From contig NC_087070.1 in the NCBI RefSeq assembly GCF_963678635.1, positions 33,559,955-33,623,954 on the forward strand: a stretch of DNA of 64,000 bases, in the 5' to 3' direction. The translations under genes were made by a program, and so were the position numbers. The DNA comes from Symsagittifera roscoffensis. Taxonomy: Eukaryota > Xenacoelomorpha > Acoela > Convolutidae. The notes under the pieces are model-generated. The model saw only the letters and a list, made by a program, of their open reading frames with translations. It searched no databases and had not been told where the DNA came from. This document shows, in pieces, positions 36,501 through 48,500 of this stretch; the stretch's first letter is position 1, and the number at the start of each line of letters is the position of its first letter.

Positions 36501-39500
36501 GTTGAACTCTTTAGGCATTATAGTTACAATATTATTCTCTAGCAACTTGAAGGCCTCTCATTCAATTTTGATTCTTGCTTCTGTGTTCATTAATTTCTGT
36601 ATTCCTTAGTTTTTGTGTTCTTTAATTTCACCCTTTCATCTAATATCTTTTGATCTGATCAAAGTTTTTACCGCTACTAATTGTCGCTTCCTACGAGTCG
36701 TCGTGTGCTGCGAATAGCCGCTTTTACAAACACGCTACTAATGGTCGCTTGCAACGAATCATCGAATGCGAAGAACTATCGTCATGCCGTTTTAATCTAT
36801 TCGAAGTTTTCATTGAAATTCTAAACCATGTTGTTTGAACTTGATTGGCTTATTAGCCATCCAAGATTCAATCAAAAAAATTTGTGTTCAAGAAGTAGAA
36901 TTACTGATTTTGGTTCGTTTAGTGCTGAAGACCACAAACATCGACTAGGTTCATACATGTCCGCACTCGAGTTTCATGAGAACTAATTAAATTTTGGTCC
37001 AAATATCCATTATAATGCAATACAATTAAAATTTTAGATCCTGAAATAGATTAAACGTACAAAAGATGTGTGGGAGTAGAAGAAAGGAGCGGTGGTTCGG
37101 GCTTTTATGCTGGGGCGGAGTCTCAAAAACAAAAAGCACACTAAATTTTAGCATCTGGCTGAGAAAAATTGTTGTTTTTTTATCTCAAAAATTAACCCTT
37201 TCATCGCAAAAATAAACCAGTACATTTTTTTCAAACACTAATACTATTTAACCATTTTCAAGATGAGGCGAAAAATCCACGCGTGATAAACCGTTCAAAA
37301 ACCGCTCAAACCGCTCATTTTGAAGCAAGATTTTGATTGTCTTAAAATCTTGCTTCAAAATTGAAGCGTAATTGTCTTAAAAAAACCGCTCAAACCGCTC
37401 AAATCTTGCTTCAAATTAGGTGAAAAATCTCAACTCGGGCGTGCAAAAGGACCAGCATACGACCTCTGACACTTTACAGAGAATCTCTGTCGGTCAACTG
37501 GTCAAAAATTACATTCAATTTTTTGTGTTGTTTTTCTGGGTTGGGTCTTTTCTGTGATGCGGCACAAACTGACCAAAACAATGATTAAGCTAATACGCTT
37601 GGATTTCAGATTTCAGCAAGAGTTTCACACTTCTTTTGCATTTGGTAAATTCATCCAATCAAATATCAAAATTTTAAAATAGCAAAAAGATGAGCTTTGG
37701 GTCGTATAACAGAAAAACAAAACTACATTGATTCACCCTCATGTAACAAGCACGGATTTTGGTGTGGCTAAAATCTCCGAGTTTTCGCACGAGAGGCGGA
37801 TAGTTAACCACTGCACAACACTTCCATCGTCCAGAATCTTTTGTGTTTTTTATAGCGATGGTTTTGAAACAAGAAGTAGATTAGAGCTATCACAGCATGG
37901 CAACTGCATGACGGATCGAGTCAGTTGCGATTGACCAAAATAAGACAAAAAGATCTCCCTGTCAAATTTTCTCCAAGATTTGCTGAGCCCGCCCTCCCCT
38001 CTTAGAATGAACAAAGGAAAATCTTCCACCCCAGCATTTAACTCGAATTAAATTTGCTGAGCGCTGCATCTAAAATGCTTGATTCTGATTGTTGCTGACT
38101 GGCTGAAAACTCCAAATTAGAACCTAGTTAACAGTTAACATCCATCCCTAACCCTTTGGTTAGGAAAATGATAATCTGGTTTTAATCGACAAATTTATTG
38201 CTAACCTGGTTGTCTTTTACTGTATAGTGAATCATAGAGTGGCTTCGATTGAACCTCTCAGGAACTTCATGTGCCAATCGACTAATATTGATGACCGGAA
38301 ATGTCTGGAAGTCCAGTTGGATTTGGCCAAAGTAGTCGCCAGGTGGACACTCTATGGCCTCTGTCCATACATTTGGGTCATTATGAGGACATGGGCACTC
38401 TTCGGCTAAGAGACCATCTTAAAAATATATATAATTCAATTTCATTATTTTAAGGCAAGAAACTTTTCCAAAAAATGACCAAGTTTTTCCAAAAAAAAAA
38501 ATTACGTTTTTGGTATAAAATTCCTTGTAAAATTGTTAAAAGTATCTTAAATGGCTACAATTACCAAATGCAGTTTATCTGCGTGGTAACTGCGAGTTAC
38601 ACTCTGGGTTTTCTTATGACAAAAAATCCGTGTTTATTGTTTCGGATGAAGCACAAAATTTCAAAACAAAATTTTTGTATTTTCTTTTGTGGAAAAAATG
38701 CTTTTGATACAATTTCACAAATTGTATCATATGCTTAGTAGGACCATTTTAAAATGGTTAGTAGGACCATTTTAAGAAAAAGTACAGTTAAAAATCCAAA
38801 CTCGACCAAATTATAAAATTGATTATCAAAATCTCTCGAAAATATTGTTTGTCCCTTATTTACATGCAAGCTATTGTTACGGTGTCCTTTAATTTAATAC
38901 CAGCCAATTTAACACTACAATTTAACACCTAGTCATTTTACTACTAAACAATTTTAATCAACAACAATTTAACTCCTATTTCCCAGTTTGACAACGTACG
39001 TTTTAACATCTAGTCATTTCACTACTAAAGTGAATGCTATATGATTTCTTTGTCTTAAATCTTATCACTCCAAAATTGATCCTGCAATTAACGAAAGCAT
39101 CATATTAAAAAACTTGGTATTTCTTAGTTATAGAATTAAGTTCAAAAAATGATTGATTTTTTGATTTTTGGTATTGATTGAATCATTTTTTAAATTTCCA
39201 TCCCGGCTGAAAATGTCTGGAAAGTTCTGCCATTTTAGACCAAGGCCGTCTAATTATTTGCGGGCATTTGAAAATCATTGAACTACTGCTTGTTGTTCCA
39301 ACTTTCAAAGAAAATGGAATATTTATGCTCGGTGTGGTTTTTTTAATCAGTCAGTATTCGGCGATCGAAATAACAATTTTTAACAAAAAAAACTAAATCC
39401 CGTTGAAGACATCGACTCCCTGAATTCTAATGTAAACAGATATTTTGTTTCAGATCAGTTTTTTGCAAATTTCTGGGAGTTTATGTTTTGCCAATTTGGC

Positions 39501-42500
39501 CATACTCTGGACTAATTTATGTGCGATTCGAACATTTCATTCATAATGTTGAAAGCGTCATGCGAATTTTTTATGCGTGGCGAAATATCCCGCTAACAAA
39601 ATCGTTCCAATTGATTTGAAGCTATAGCTAATCGATCGCATAAGTTTCGTACGACTCAAATTTTTACACTTGATATGTGATGTTATCCAAAATTTATAGA
39701 TTATCGAATAGTTTTTGGGAAAAGAAAATACTGAGAATCTATAAATTTTCGACAACATCAAATATCAAGTGTGAAAGATTGAGCCGTACGAAACTAATAC
39801 GATCGATTAGCTATAACCTCAATTCGATTGGAACGATTATATCATGCGGGATAATTTGCCACGCGTAAATAATTTGCGTTACGTTTTCAACATTGTGAAT
39901 CAAATGTTCGAATCGCACATAAATTAGTCCAGAGTATGGCCGAATTGGCAATTTACAAACTCCTAGAAATTTGCAAAAACTAAGATTGCCCGTATATCAG
40001 GGCTAATGCCTCTGACCATGCCCCTGAATCTCTATCGAATAGTTTTTGGGAAAAGAAAACACTGAAAGAGATTAAGGGACATGGTCAGGGGCATTTGCCC
40101 TGATATACGAGCAGTCTTATTTTTGGTTCTCTTTGGAACGATTCATTGAAATTATTGGCAAAGTCATTTCTGTTCAAAACAATTTGGATGAAAACGGTTT
40201 TAAGTTATAAAAATGGTTTTAAAATGTAGCGATGTCGTGCAAACCTGGATACACATGTGTGAACACTTCAGATCCATTCAGTGCGACAACTAGGTTGACC
40301 CCATAAGGTGATGATGCGTACATTTTCCATCTAATGATGTAAGATCCGTCCTGATAATCCAGTACTTCTGATCTGTATCTAGGTCTATTGATTCTAGACT
40401 GCGTACTATCTGGATTTGCACGGAGCGAATTGTGAAGGGAAAATGTGACTGTGCCGACTGACGAAATAATTCTGGAACAGAAACTGCTCAAAAACAATTG
40501 TAACAAAAACTAATGTGAATCAGAGACCACCTAACACCATATCGGTTCGTGTCCTGAGAGCTATACCGTGCTGATTTAAATTAACCGGACAAAACGCGTT
40601 AAACTTAAAATTTAAAACGCGTTTGCCTCAAATTGGGATGAGTTTAGGTGAAAACTTATGAAGATAAAACTAGTTCAAAATTTTAGCCGAATTAATACGG
40701 TGTAATCTGTTTTGCGGAATTCGGGCCCAAAAATTTACCACAAAAATTGGTCTTTTTGGCTTTTCTTAGTTAATCTAAAATTACGCCGATTATACCCAGT
40801 CGATCACAGACACAATTAATTCAAAGTGAGCCCCTTACGTAGCCCAACAAACTTTAAATAGGGTAGATTCTCCAAACCATTGTATAAATTGATTTATTAT
40901 GTTTGATAGACAAAAAAAGGTCGTTTTTACTATATAAAATACCAGCTTTTTATTTAAAAACAATTTTTAATCGGTTGCAATTTTTTTTGGAGAATATACC
41001 CTTCCTAAAGTTTGTTGGGCTAAAAAAGAAGCTCACTTTGATATAATTATAACTGTGATCGACTCGGTACGTTTGGTAATTTACACCGCATTAATTCTGC
41101 TCACATTTTAAGCTAGTTTTAATTTGATAAGTTTTCAACTAAACTCAACCCAATTTGAGGAAAACGCGTTTTAAATTCCAAATTTAGCTTGTTTTGTCCA
41201 GTTAATTTAAATCAGCACTGTATTATAATTGCAACCCATTTTAAAATGGATCAAAGACCACCTAACACCATCTCAGTTCATGTCCTGAGAGCTATATAAT
41301 AAGTGTAAGAAAAATTAATATGAATCAAAAATCATCTAACACCATATCGGTTCATGTCCTGAAGGCTATATAATTAGTTTAACACAAATTAACATGAATC
41401 AAAGACCACCCAACACCATATCGGTTCAGGTCCTGAGAGCTATATAATAAGTGTAATACATAATAATATGAATCAGAGACCACGTAACACCATTCGGTTT
41501 ATGTCCTGAGAGCTATACAATACGTGTAACACAATTTAATTTGAATCAAAGACCACCCACCACCATATCGGTTTATGTCCTGAGAGCTATAATATTAGTG
41601 TAACATAAATTATTACGAATCACAGACCATTAACACTTTATCGGTGCAGGTCCTGAGAACTATATATTAAGTGTAATACAAATTAATATGAGTCAAAGAC
41701 CACCTAACACCATATCGGTTCATATCCTGAGAGCTATGCAATACGTGTAGCATTATTTAATATGAAACACAGACCACCTAACACCATATTGGTTCACGTC
41801 CTGAGAGCTACATAATAAGTGTAAAACGAATCAATATGAATCAAAGACCATCTAACAACATATCGGTTTATGTCCTGAGAGCTATATAATTAGTCTAACA
41901 CACATTAATTTGAATCATAGACCACCTTACACCATATCGGTTCATGTCCTGAGTGCTACATAATTAGTGTAACACAAATTAATATGAATCAAAGACCATC
42001 TAAAACCATATCAGTTCATGTGCTAAGAGCTATATAAAAAGTGTAAGAATAATAATATGAATCAAAGACTAATATCGCTTCATGTCCTGCTAGCTATATA
42101 AAAAGTGTAAGACAAATTAATATGAATCAAAACCATCTAACACCTTATCGGTTCATGTCCTGAAGGCTATATAATTAGTTTAACACAAATTAACTTGAAT
42201 CAAAGACCACCCAACACCATATCGGTTCAGGTCCTGAGAGCTATATAATAAGTGTAATACATAATAATATGAATCAGAGACCACCTAACACCATATCGGT
42301 TCATATCCTGAGAGCTATGCAATACGTGTAGCACAATTTAATATGAATCAAAGACCACCTAACACCATATCAGTTCATGTGCTGAGAGCTATATAAAAAG
42401 TGTAAGAATAATAATATGAATCAAATACTAACTAACGCTATATCGCTTCATGTCCTGCTAGCTATATAATAAGTGTAAGACAAATTAATATGAATCAGAA

Positions 42501-45500
42501 CCATCTAACACCATATCGGTTCATGTCCTGAAGGCTATATAATTAGTTTAACACAAATTAACTTGAATCAAAGACCACCCAACACCATATCGGTTCAGGT
42601 CCTGAGAGCTATATAATAAGTGTAATACATAATAATATGAATCAGAGACCACCTAACACCATTCGGTTCATGTCCTGAGAGCTATAAAATACGTGTAACA
42701 CAATTTAATTTGAATCAAAGACCACCCAACACCATATCGGTTCATGTCTTGAGAGCTATAATATTAGTGTAACATAAATTATTACGAATCACAGACCATT
42801 AACACTATATCGGTGCAGGTCCTGAGAGCTATATATTAAGTGTAATACAAAGTAATATGAGTCAAAGACCATCTAACACCATATCGGTTCATGACCTGAG
42901 AGCTGTATAAAAAGTGTAACACATATTAAGATGAATCAAAGACCACCTAACACCATATCGGTTCATGTCCTGAGAACTATATAATAAAAGTAACACAATT
43001 TAATATGAATCACAGACCACCTAACATCATATCGGTTCCTGTCCTGAGGTAAATTCAAATGCATTTGGTAATTTCATCCAATCAGAATAAAGCATTATTA
43101 TCAAAATTTTAAAACAGAAAAAAGATGAACTTTGGGTCGTATAACAGAAAAAAAATGAAAACCGAAAACATTGACAGAAAACATTGGTTCACCCTAAAGC
43201 ATCAAGCACGGATTTTAGTGTGGCTAAAATTTCCGAACTTTGGCTCGAGAGGCGGATAGTTAACCTCTGCACAACACTTCCATCGTCCAGAATCTTTTGT
43301 ATTTTTTCATAGCGATACTTTTGAAACAAGAAGTAAATTAGAGCTATCACAGCATGGCAACTGCATGACGGATCGAGTCAGTTGCGATTGACCAAAATGA
43401 GACAGACAGATCTCCCTGTCAATTTTTCTCCAAGAATTGCTGAGCCCGCCCTCCCCCTCTTAGAATGACCAAAGCAAAATCTTCCACGCCAGCATTTAAC
43501 TCGAATTAAATTTGCTAAGCACTGCATCTAAAAGGCTTGATTCTGATCGTTGCAGACTGGCTGAAAACTCCAAATTAGAACCTAGTTAACATCCATCCCC
43601 AACCCTCGCACCATTGGAGGGGGGGGGGGGGGAGGAATTGAGGGTTGGGAAAAAGATAATCTGGTTTTAATCGACAAATTAATTGCTAAACTGGTTGTCT
43701 TTTACTGTATAGTGAATCATAGAGGGCTTCGATTGAACCTCTCAGGAACTTCATGTGCCAATCGACTAATATTGATGACCGGAAATGTCTGGAAGTCCAG
43801 TTGGATTTGGCCAAAGTAGTCGCCAGGTGGACACTCTATGGCCTCTGTCCATACATTTGGGTCATTATGAGGACATGGGCACTCTTCGGCTAAGAGACCA
43901 TCTTAAAAATATATATAATTCAATTTCATTATTTTAAGGCAAGAAACTTTTCCAAAAAATGACAAAGTTTTTCCAAAAAAAAAGAAAATTACGTTTTTGG
44001 TATATAATTCCTTGTGATATTGTTAAAATTATCTTAAATGGCTACAATACCGAATGCAGTTTATCTGCGTGGTAACTGCGAGTTACACTCTGGGTTTTCT
44101 TATGACAAAAAAATCCGTGGTTAGTGTTTCGGATGAAGCACAAAATTTCAAACAAATTTTTTTGTATTTTCATTTGTTGAAAAAATGCTGATGATACACA
44201 TGTGTGAACACTTTAGATCCATTCAGTGCGACAACTAGGCTGACCCCATAGGGTGATGATGCGTACTTTCTCCATCTAATGATGTAAGATCCGTCGTGAT
44301 AATCCAGTACTTCTGATCTGTATCTGGGTCTATTGATTCTAGACTGCGTACTATCTGTATTTGCACGGGGCGAATTGTGCAGGTAAAAGGTTTACTGTGC
44401 CGACTGAGGAGTTAATTCTGGAACAGAAACTGCTCAAAACAATTGTAACAAAACGAATGTGAATCAGAGACCACCTAACACCATATCGGTTCATGACCTG
44501 AGAGCTATACCGTGCTGATTCAAATTAACCGGACAAAAAGCGTTAAACTTGAGATTTAAAACGCGTTTGCCTCAAATTGGGATGAGTTAAGGTGAAAATT
44601 TATGAAGATAAAACTAGCTTAAACTTTTAGCAGAATTAATATGGTAAAATTTGTTTTGCGAAATTCGAGCCCAAAATTTTACCACAAAAATGGGTCATTT
44701 TGGCTTTTCTTAGTTAATCTAAAATTACGCCGATTATACCCAGTCGATCACAGACACAATTAATTCAAAGTGAGCCCCTTACGTAGCCCAACAAACTTTA
44801 AGCAGGATGTATTCTCCAAAACAATGTTTACAGGATTTAGGTTTGTTTGATAGACAAAAAATGTAGTTTTTACTATAGAAAATATCAGCTTTTTCATTTA
44901 AAAACAATTTTTAAACGGTTCAAATTTTTTTTGGACAATATAACCTTCTTAAAGTGTGTTGGGCTACATAAGGGACTCACTTTGATATAATTATATCTGT
45001 GATCGACTTGGTGTTTTTGGCGTAATTTTTGATTAACTAAAAAAAGCCGAAACGACAAATTTTTATGGTAAACTTTGAGCTCGAATTTTGCAAAACAACT
45101 TACACCGCACTTATTTTGCTAAAAATTTAACCTATTATTATCTCCATAAGTTTTCACCTAAACTCAACCCAATTTGAGGAAAACGAGTTTTAATTTTCAA
45201 TTTAGCTTGTTTTGTCCGATTAATTTAAATCAGCACTGTATAATAAGTGTAACACAGTTTAGAATGGCTCAAAGACCACCTAACACCCTAACGGTTGATG
45301 TCCTGAGGGCTAAATAATAAGCGTAACACAATTTAAATGAGTCAAAGACCATCAAACACCATATCGGTTCATGTCTTGAGAGCTATATAATAAGTGTAAC
45401 ACAAATTAATAAGAATCGAAAACCACCTAACACCATACCGTTTCATGTCCTGAGAGCTATATAATAAGTGTAATACAAACTATTTTGAATCAAAGACCAC

Positions 45501-48500
45501 CTAAAACCAAATTTATGCATGTCCTGAGAGCTATATAATGAGTGTAACACTAATTAATATGAATCAAAGACCACCTAACACCATATCGATTCATGTCTTA
45601 AGAGCTATAAAAAAAGTGTAACACAAACAAATGTGAATCACAGACAACCTAACAACAGATCGGTTCCTGTCCTGAGGTAAATTCAAATGCATTTGGTAAT
45701 TTCATCCAATCAGAATAAAGCATTATTATCAAAATTTTAAAATAGAAAAAAGATGAACTTTGGGTCGTATAACAGAAAAAAAATGAAAACCGAAAACATT
45801 GACAGAAAACATTGGTTCACCCTAAAGCATCAAGCACGGATTTTAGTGTGGCTAAAATTTCCGAACTTTGGCTCGAGAGGCGGATAGTTAACCTCTGCAC
45901 AACACTTCCATCGTCCAGAATCTTTTGTATTTTTTCATAGCGATACTTTTGAAACAAGAAGTAAATTAGAGCTATCACAGCATGGCAACTGCATGACGCA
46001 TCGAGTCAGTTGCGATTGACCAAAATGAGACAGACAGATCTCCCTGTCAATTTTTCTCCAAGAGTTGCTGAGCCAGCCCTCCCCCTCTTAGAATGACCAA
46101 AGCAAAATCTTCCACCCCAGCATTTAACTCGAATTAAATTTGCTAAGCACTGCATCTAAAAGGCTTGATTCTGATCGTTGCTGACTGGCTGAAAACTCCA
46201 AATTAGAACCTAGTTAACATCCATCCCCAACCCTCGCACCATTGGAGGGGGGGGGGGGAGGAATTGAGGGTTGGGAAAAAGATAATCTGGTTTTAATCGA
46301 CAAATTAATTGCTAAACTGGTTGTCTTTTACTGTATAGTGAATCATAGAGGGCTTCGATTGAACCTCTCAGAAACTTCATGTGCCAATCGACTAATATTG
46401 GTGACCGGAAATGTCTGGAAGTCCAGTTGGATTTGGCCAAAGTAGTCGCCAGGTGGACACTCTATGGCCTCTGTCCATACATTTGGGTCATTATAGGGAC
46501 TTGGGCACTCTTCGGCTAAGAGACCATATTTAAAAATATATATCAAATTAATTTCATTATTTTCAGGCAAAAAATTTTTCCAAAAAATGACAAAGTTTTT
46601 CCAAAAAAAAAGAAAATTACGTTTTTGGTATATAATTCCTTGTGATATTGTTAAAATTATCTTAAATGGCTACAATACCGAATGCAGTTTATCTGCGTGG
46701 TAACTGCGAGTTACACTCTGGGTTTTCTTATGACAAAAAAATCCGTGGTTAGTGTTTCGGATGAAGCACAAAATTTCAAACAAAATTTTTTGTATTTTCA
46801 TTTGTTGAAAAAATGCTGATGATACACATGTGTGAACACTTTAGATCCATTCAGTGCGACAACTAGGCTGACCCCATAGGGTGATGATGCGTACTTTCTC
46901 CATCTAATGATGTAAGATCCGTCGTGATAATCCAGTACTTCTGATCTGTATCTGGGTCTATTGATTCTAGACTGCGTACTATCTGTATTTGCACGGGGCG
47001 AATTGTGCAGGTAAAAGGTTTACTGTGCCGACTGAGGAGTTAATTCTGGAACAGAAACTGCTCAAAACAATTGTAACAAAACGAATGTGAATCAGAGACC
47101 ACCTAACACCATATCGGTTCATGACCTGAGAGCTATACCGTGCTGATTCAAATTAACCGGACAAAAAGCGTTAAACTTGAGATTTAAAACGCGTTTGCCT
47201 CAAATTGGGATGAGTTAAGGTGAAAATTTATGAAGATAAAACTAGCTTAAACTTTTAGCAGAATTAATATGGTAAAATTTGTTTTGCGAAATTCGAGCCC
47301 AAAATTTTACCACAAAAATGGGTCATTTTGGCTTTTCTTAGTTAATCTAAAATTACGCCGATTATACCCAGTCGATCACAGACACAATTAATTCAAAGTG
47401 AGCCCCTTACGTAGCCCAACAAACTTTAAGCAGGATATATTCTCCAAAACAATGTTTACAGGATTTAGGTTTGTTTGATAGACAAAAAATGTAGTTTTTA
47501 CTATAGAAAATATCAGCTTTTTCATTTAAAAACAATTTTTAAACGGTTCAAATTTTTTTTGGACAATATAACCTTCTTAAAGTGTGTTGGGCTACATAAG
47601 GGACTCACTTTGATATAATTATATCTGTGATCGACTTGGTGTTTTTGGCGTAATTTTTGATTAACTAAAAAAAGCCGAAACGACAAATTTTTATGGTAAA
47701 CTTTGAGCCCGAATTTTGCAAAACAACTTACACCGCATTTATTTTGCTAAAAATTTAGCCTATTTTTATCTCCATAAGTTCTCACCTAAACTCAACCCAA
47801 TTTGAGGAAAACGAGTTTTAATTTTCAATTTAGCTTGTTTTGTCCGATTAATTTAAATCAGCACTGTATAATAAGTGTAACACAGTTTAGGATGGCTCAA
47901 AGACCACCTAACACCCTAACGGTTGATGTCCTGAGGGCTAAATAATGAGCGTAACACAATTTAAATGAGTCAAAGACCATCAAACACCATATCGGTTCAT
48001 GTCTTGAGAGCTATATAATAAGTGTAACACAAATTAATAAGAATCGAAAACCACCTAACAGCATACCGTTTCATGTCCTGAGAGCTATATAATAAGTGTA
48101 ATACAAACTATTTTGAATCAAAGACCACCTAAAACCAAATTTATGCATGTCCTGAGAGCTATATAATGAGTGTAACACTAATTAATATGAATCAAAGACC
48201 ACCTAACACCATATCGATTCATGTCTTAAGAGCTATAAAAAAAGTGTAACACAAACAAATGTGAATCACAGACAACCTAACAACAGATCGGTTTACATCC
48301 TGAGTGCTAAATATTACACCATTTCGCAGAACAATTTACACCGCATTAATTTTGCTAAAAATTAAAGCTAGTTTTATCTCCATAAGTTTTCACCTAAACT
48401 CAACCCAATTTGAGGAAAACGAGTTTTATTTTTCAGTTTAGCTTGTTTTGTCCGGTTAATTTAAATCAGCACTGTATATTAGTGTAACACAATTTAGGAT

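Larger units (their letters stand above)
38418..40244. other. Intron 2: palindromes and repeats absent from the duplicated copies
   Basis: A 10-bp perfect palindrome arm pair (GATACAATTT/AAATTGTATC) lies near 38707-38729. TAGGACCATTTTAA occurs twice at 38740-38775. CAATTTAACACCTAGTCATT-like words recur at 38920-39030. About 39293-39425 is a copy of the dispersed repeat at 30890. Two large hairpins follow. Segments 38710-40242 are missing from both duplicates at 44190 and 46818. Confidence 0.6.
43046..45673. repeat. Segmental duplication unit 1 (2,628 bp)
   Basis: It starts at GAGGTAAATTCAAATGC. The next unit begins with the same bases 2,628 bp later and is nearly identical throughout. It contains relic exons 3 and 2, a Tc1-like MITE and about six satellite monomers. 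The first ~1.1 kb also matches 37635-38709, and the end matches 40243 onward, so it is a derived copy of the exon 3 to exon 2 region lacking 38710-40242. Confidence 0.9.
45674..48300. repeat. Segmental duplication unit 2
   Basis: Near-identical to 43046-45673. Few differences are visible (for example, the acceptor of relic exon 3 is AAT instead of AAG), so the tandem duplication is recent relative to the older copy at 37635-41220. Confidence 0.9.

Noticed and set aside
39558-39868. Opposite-strand frames both starting MMLSKIYR
   Set aside because: They are the two arms of one inverted repeat, not a duplicated gene.
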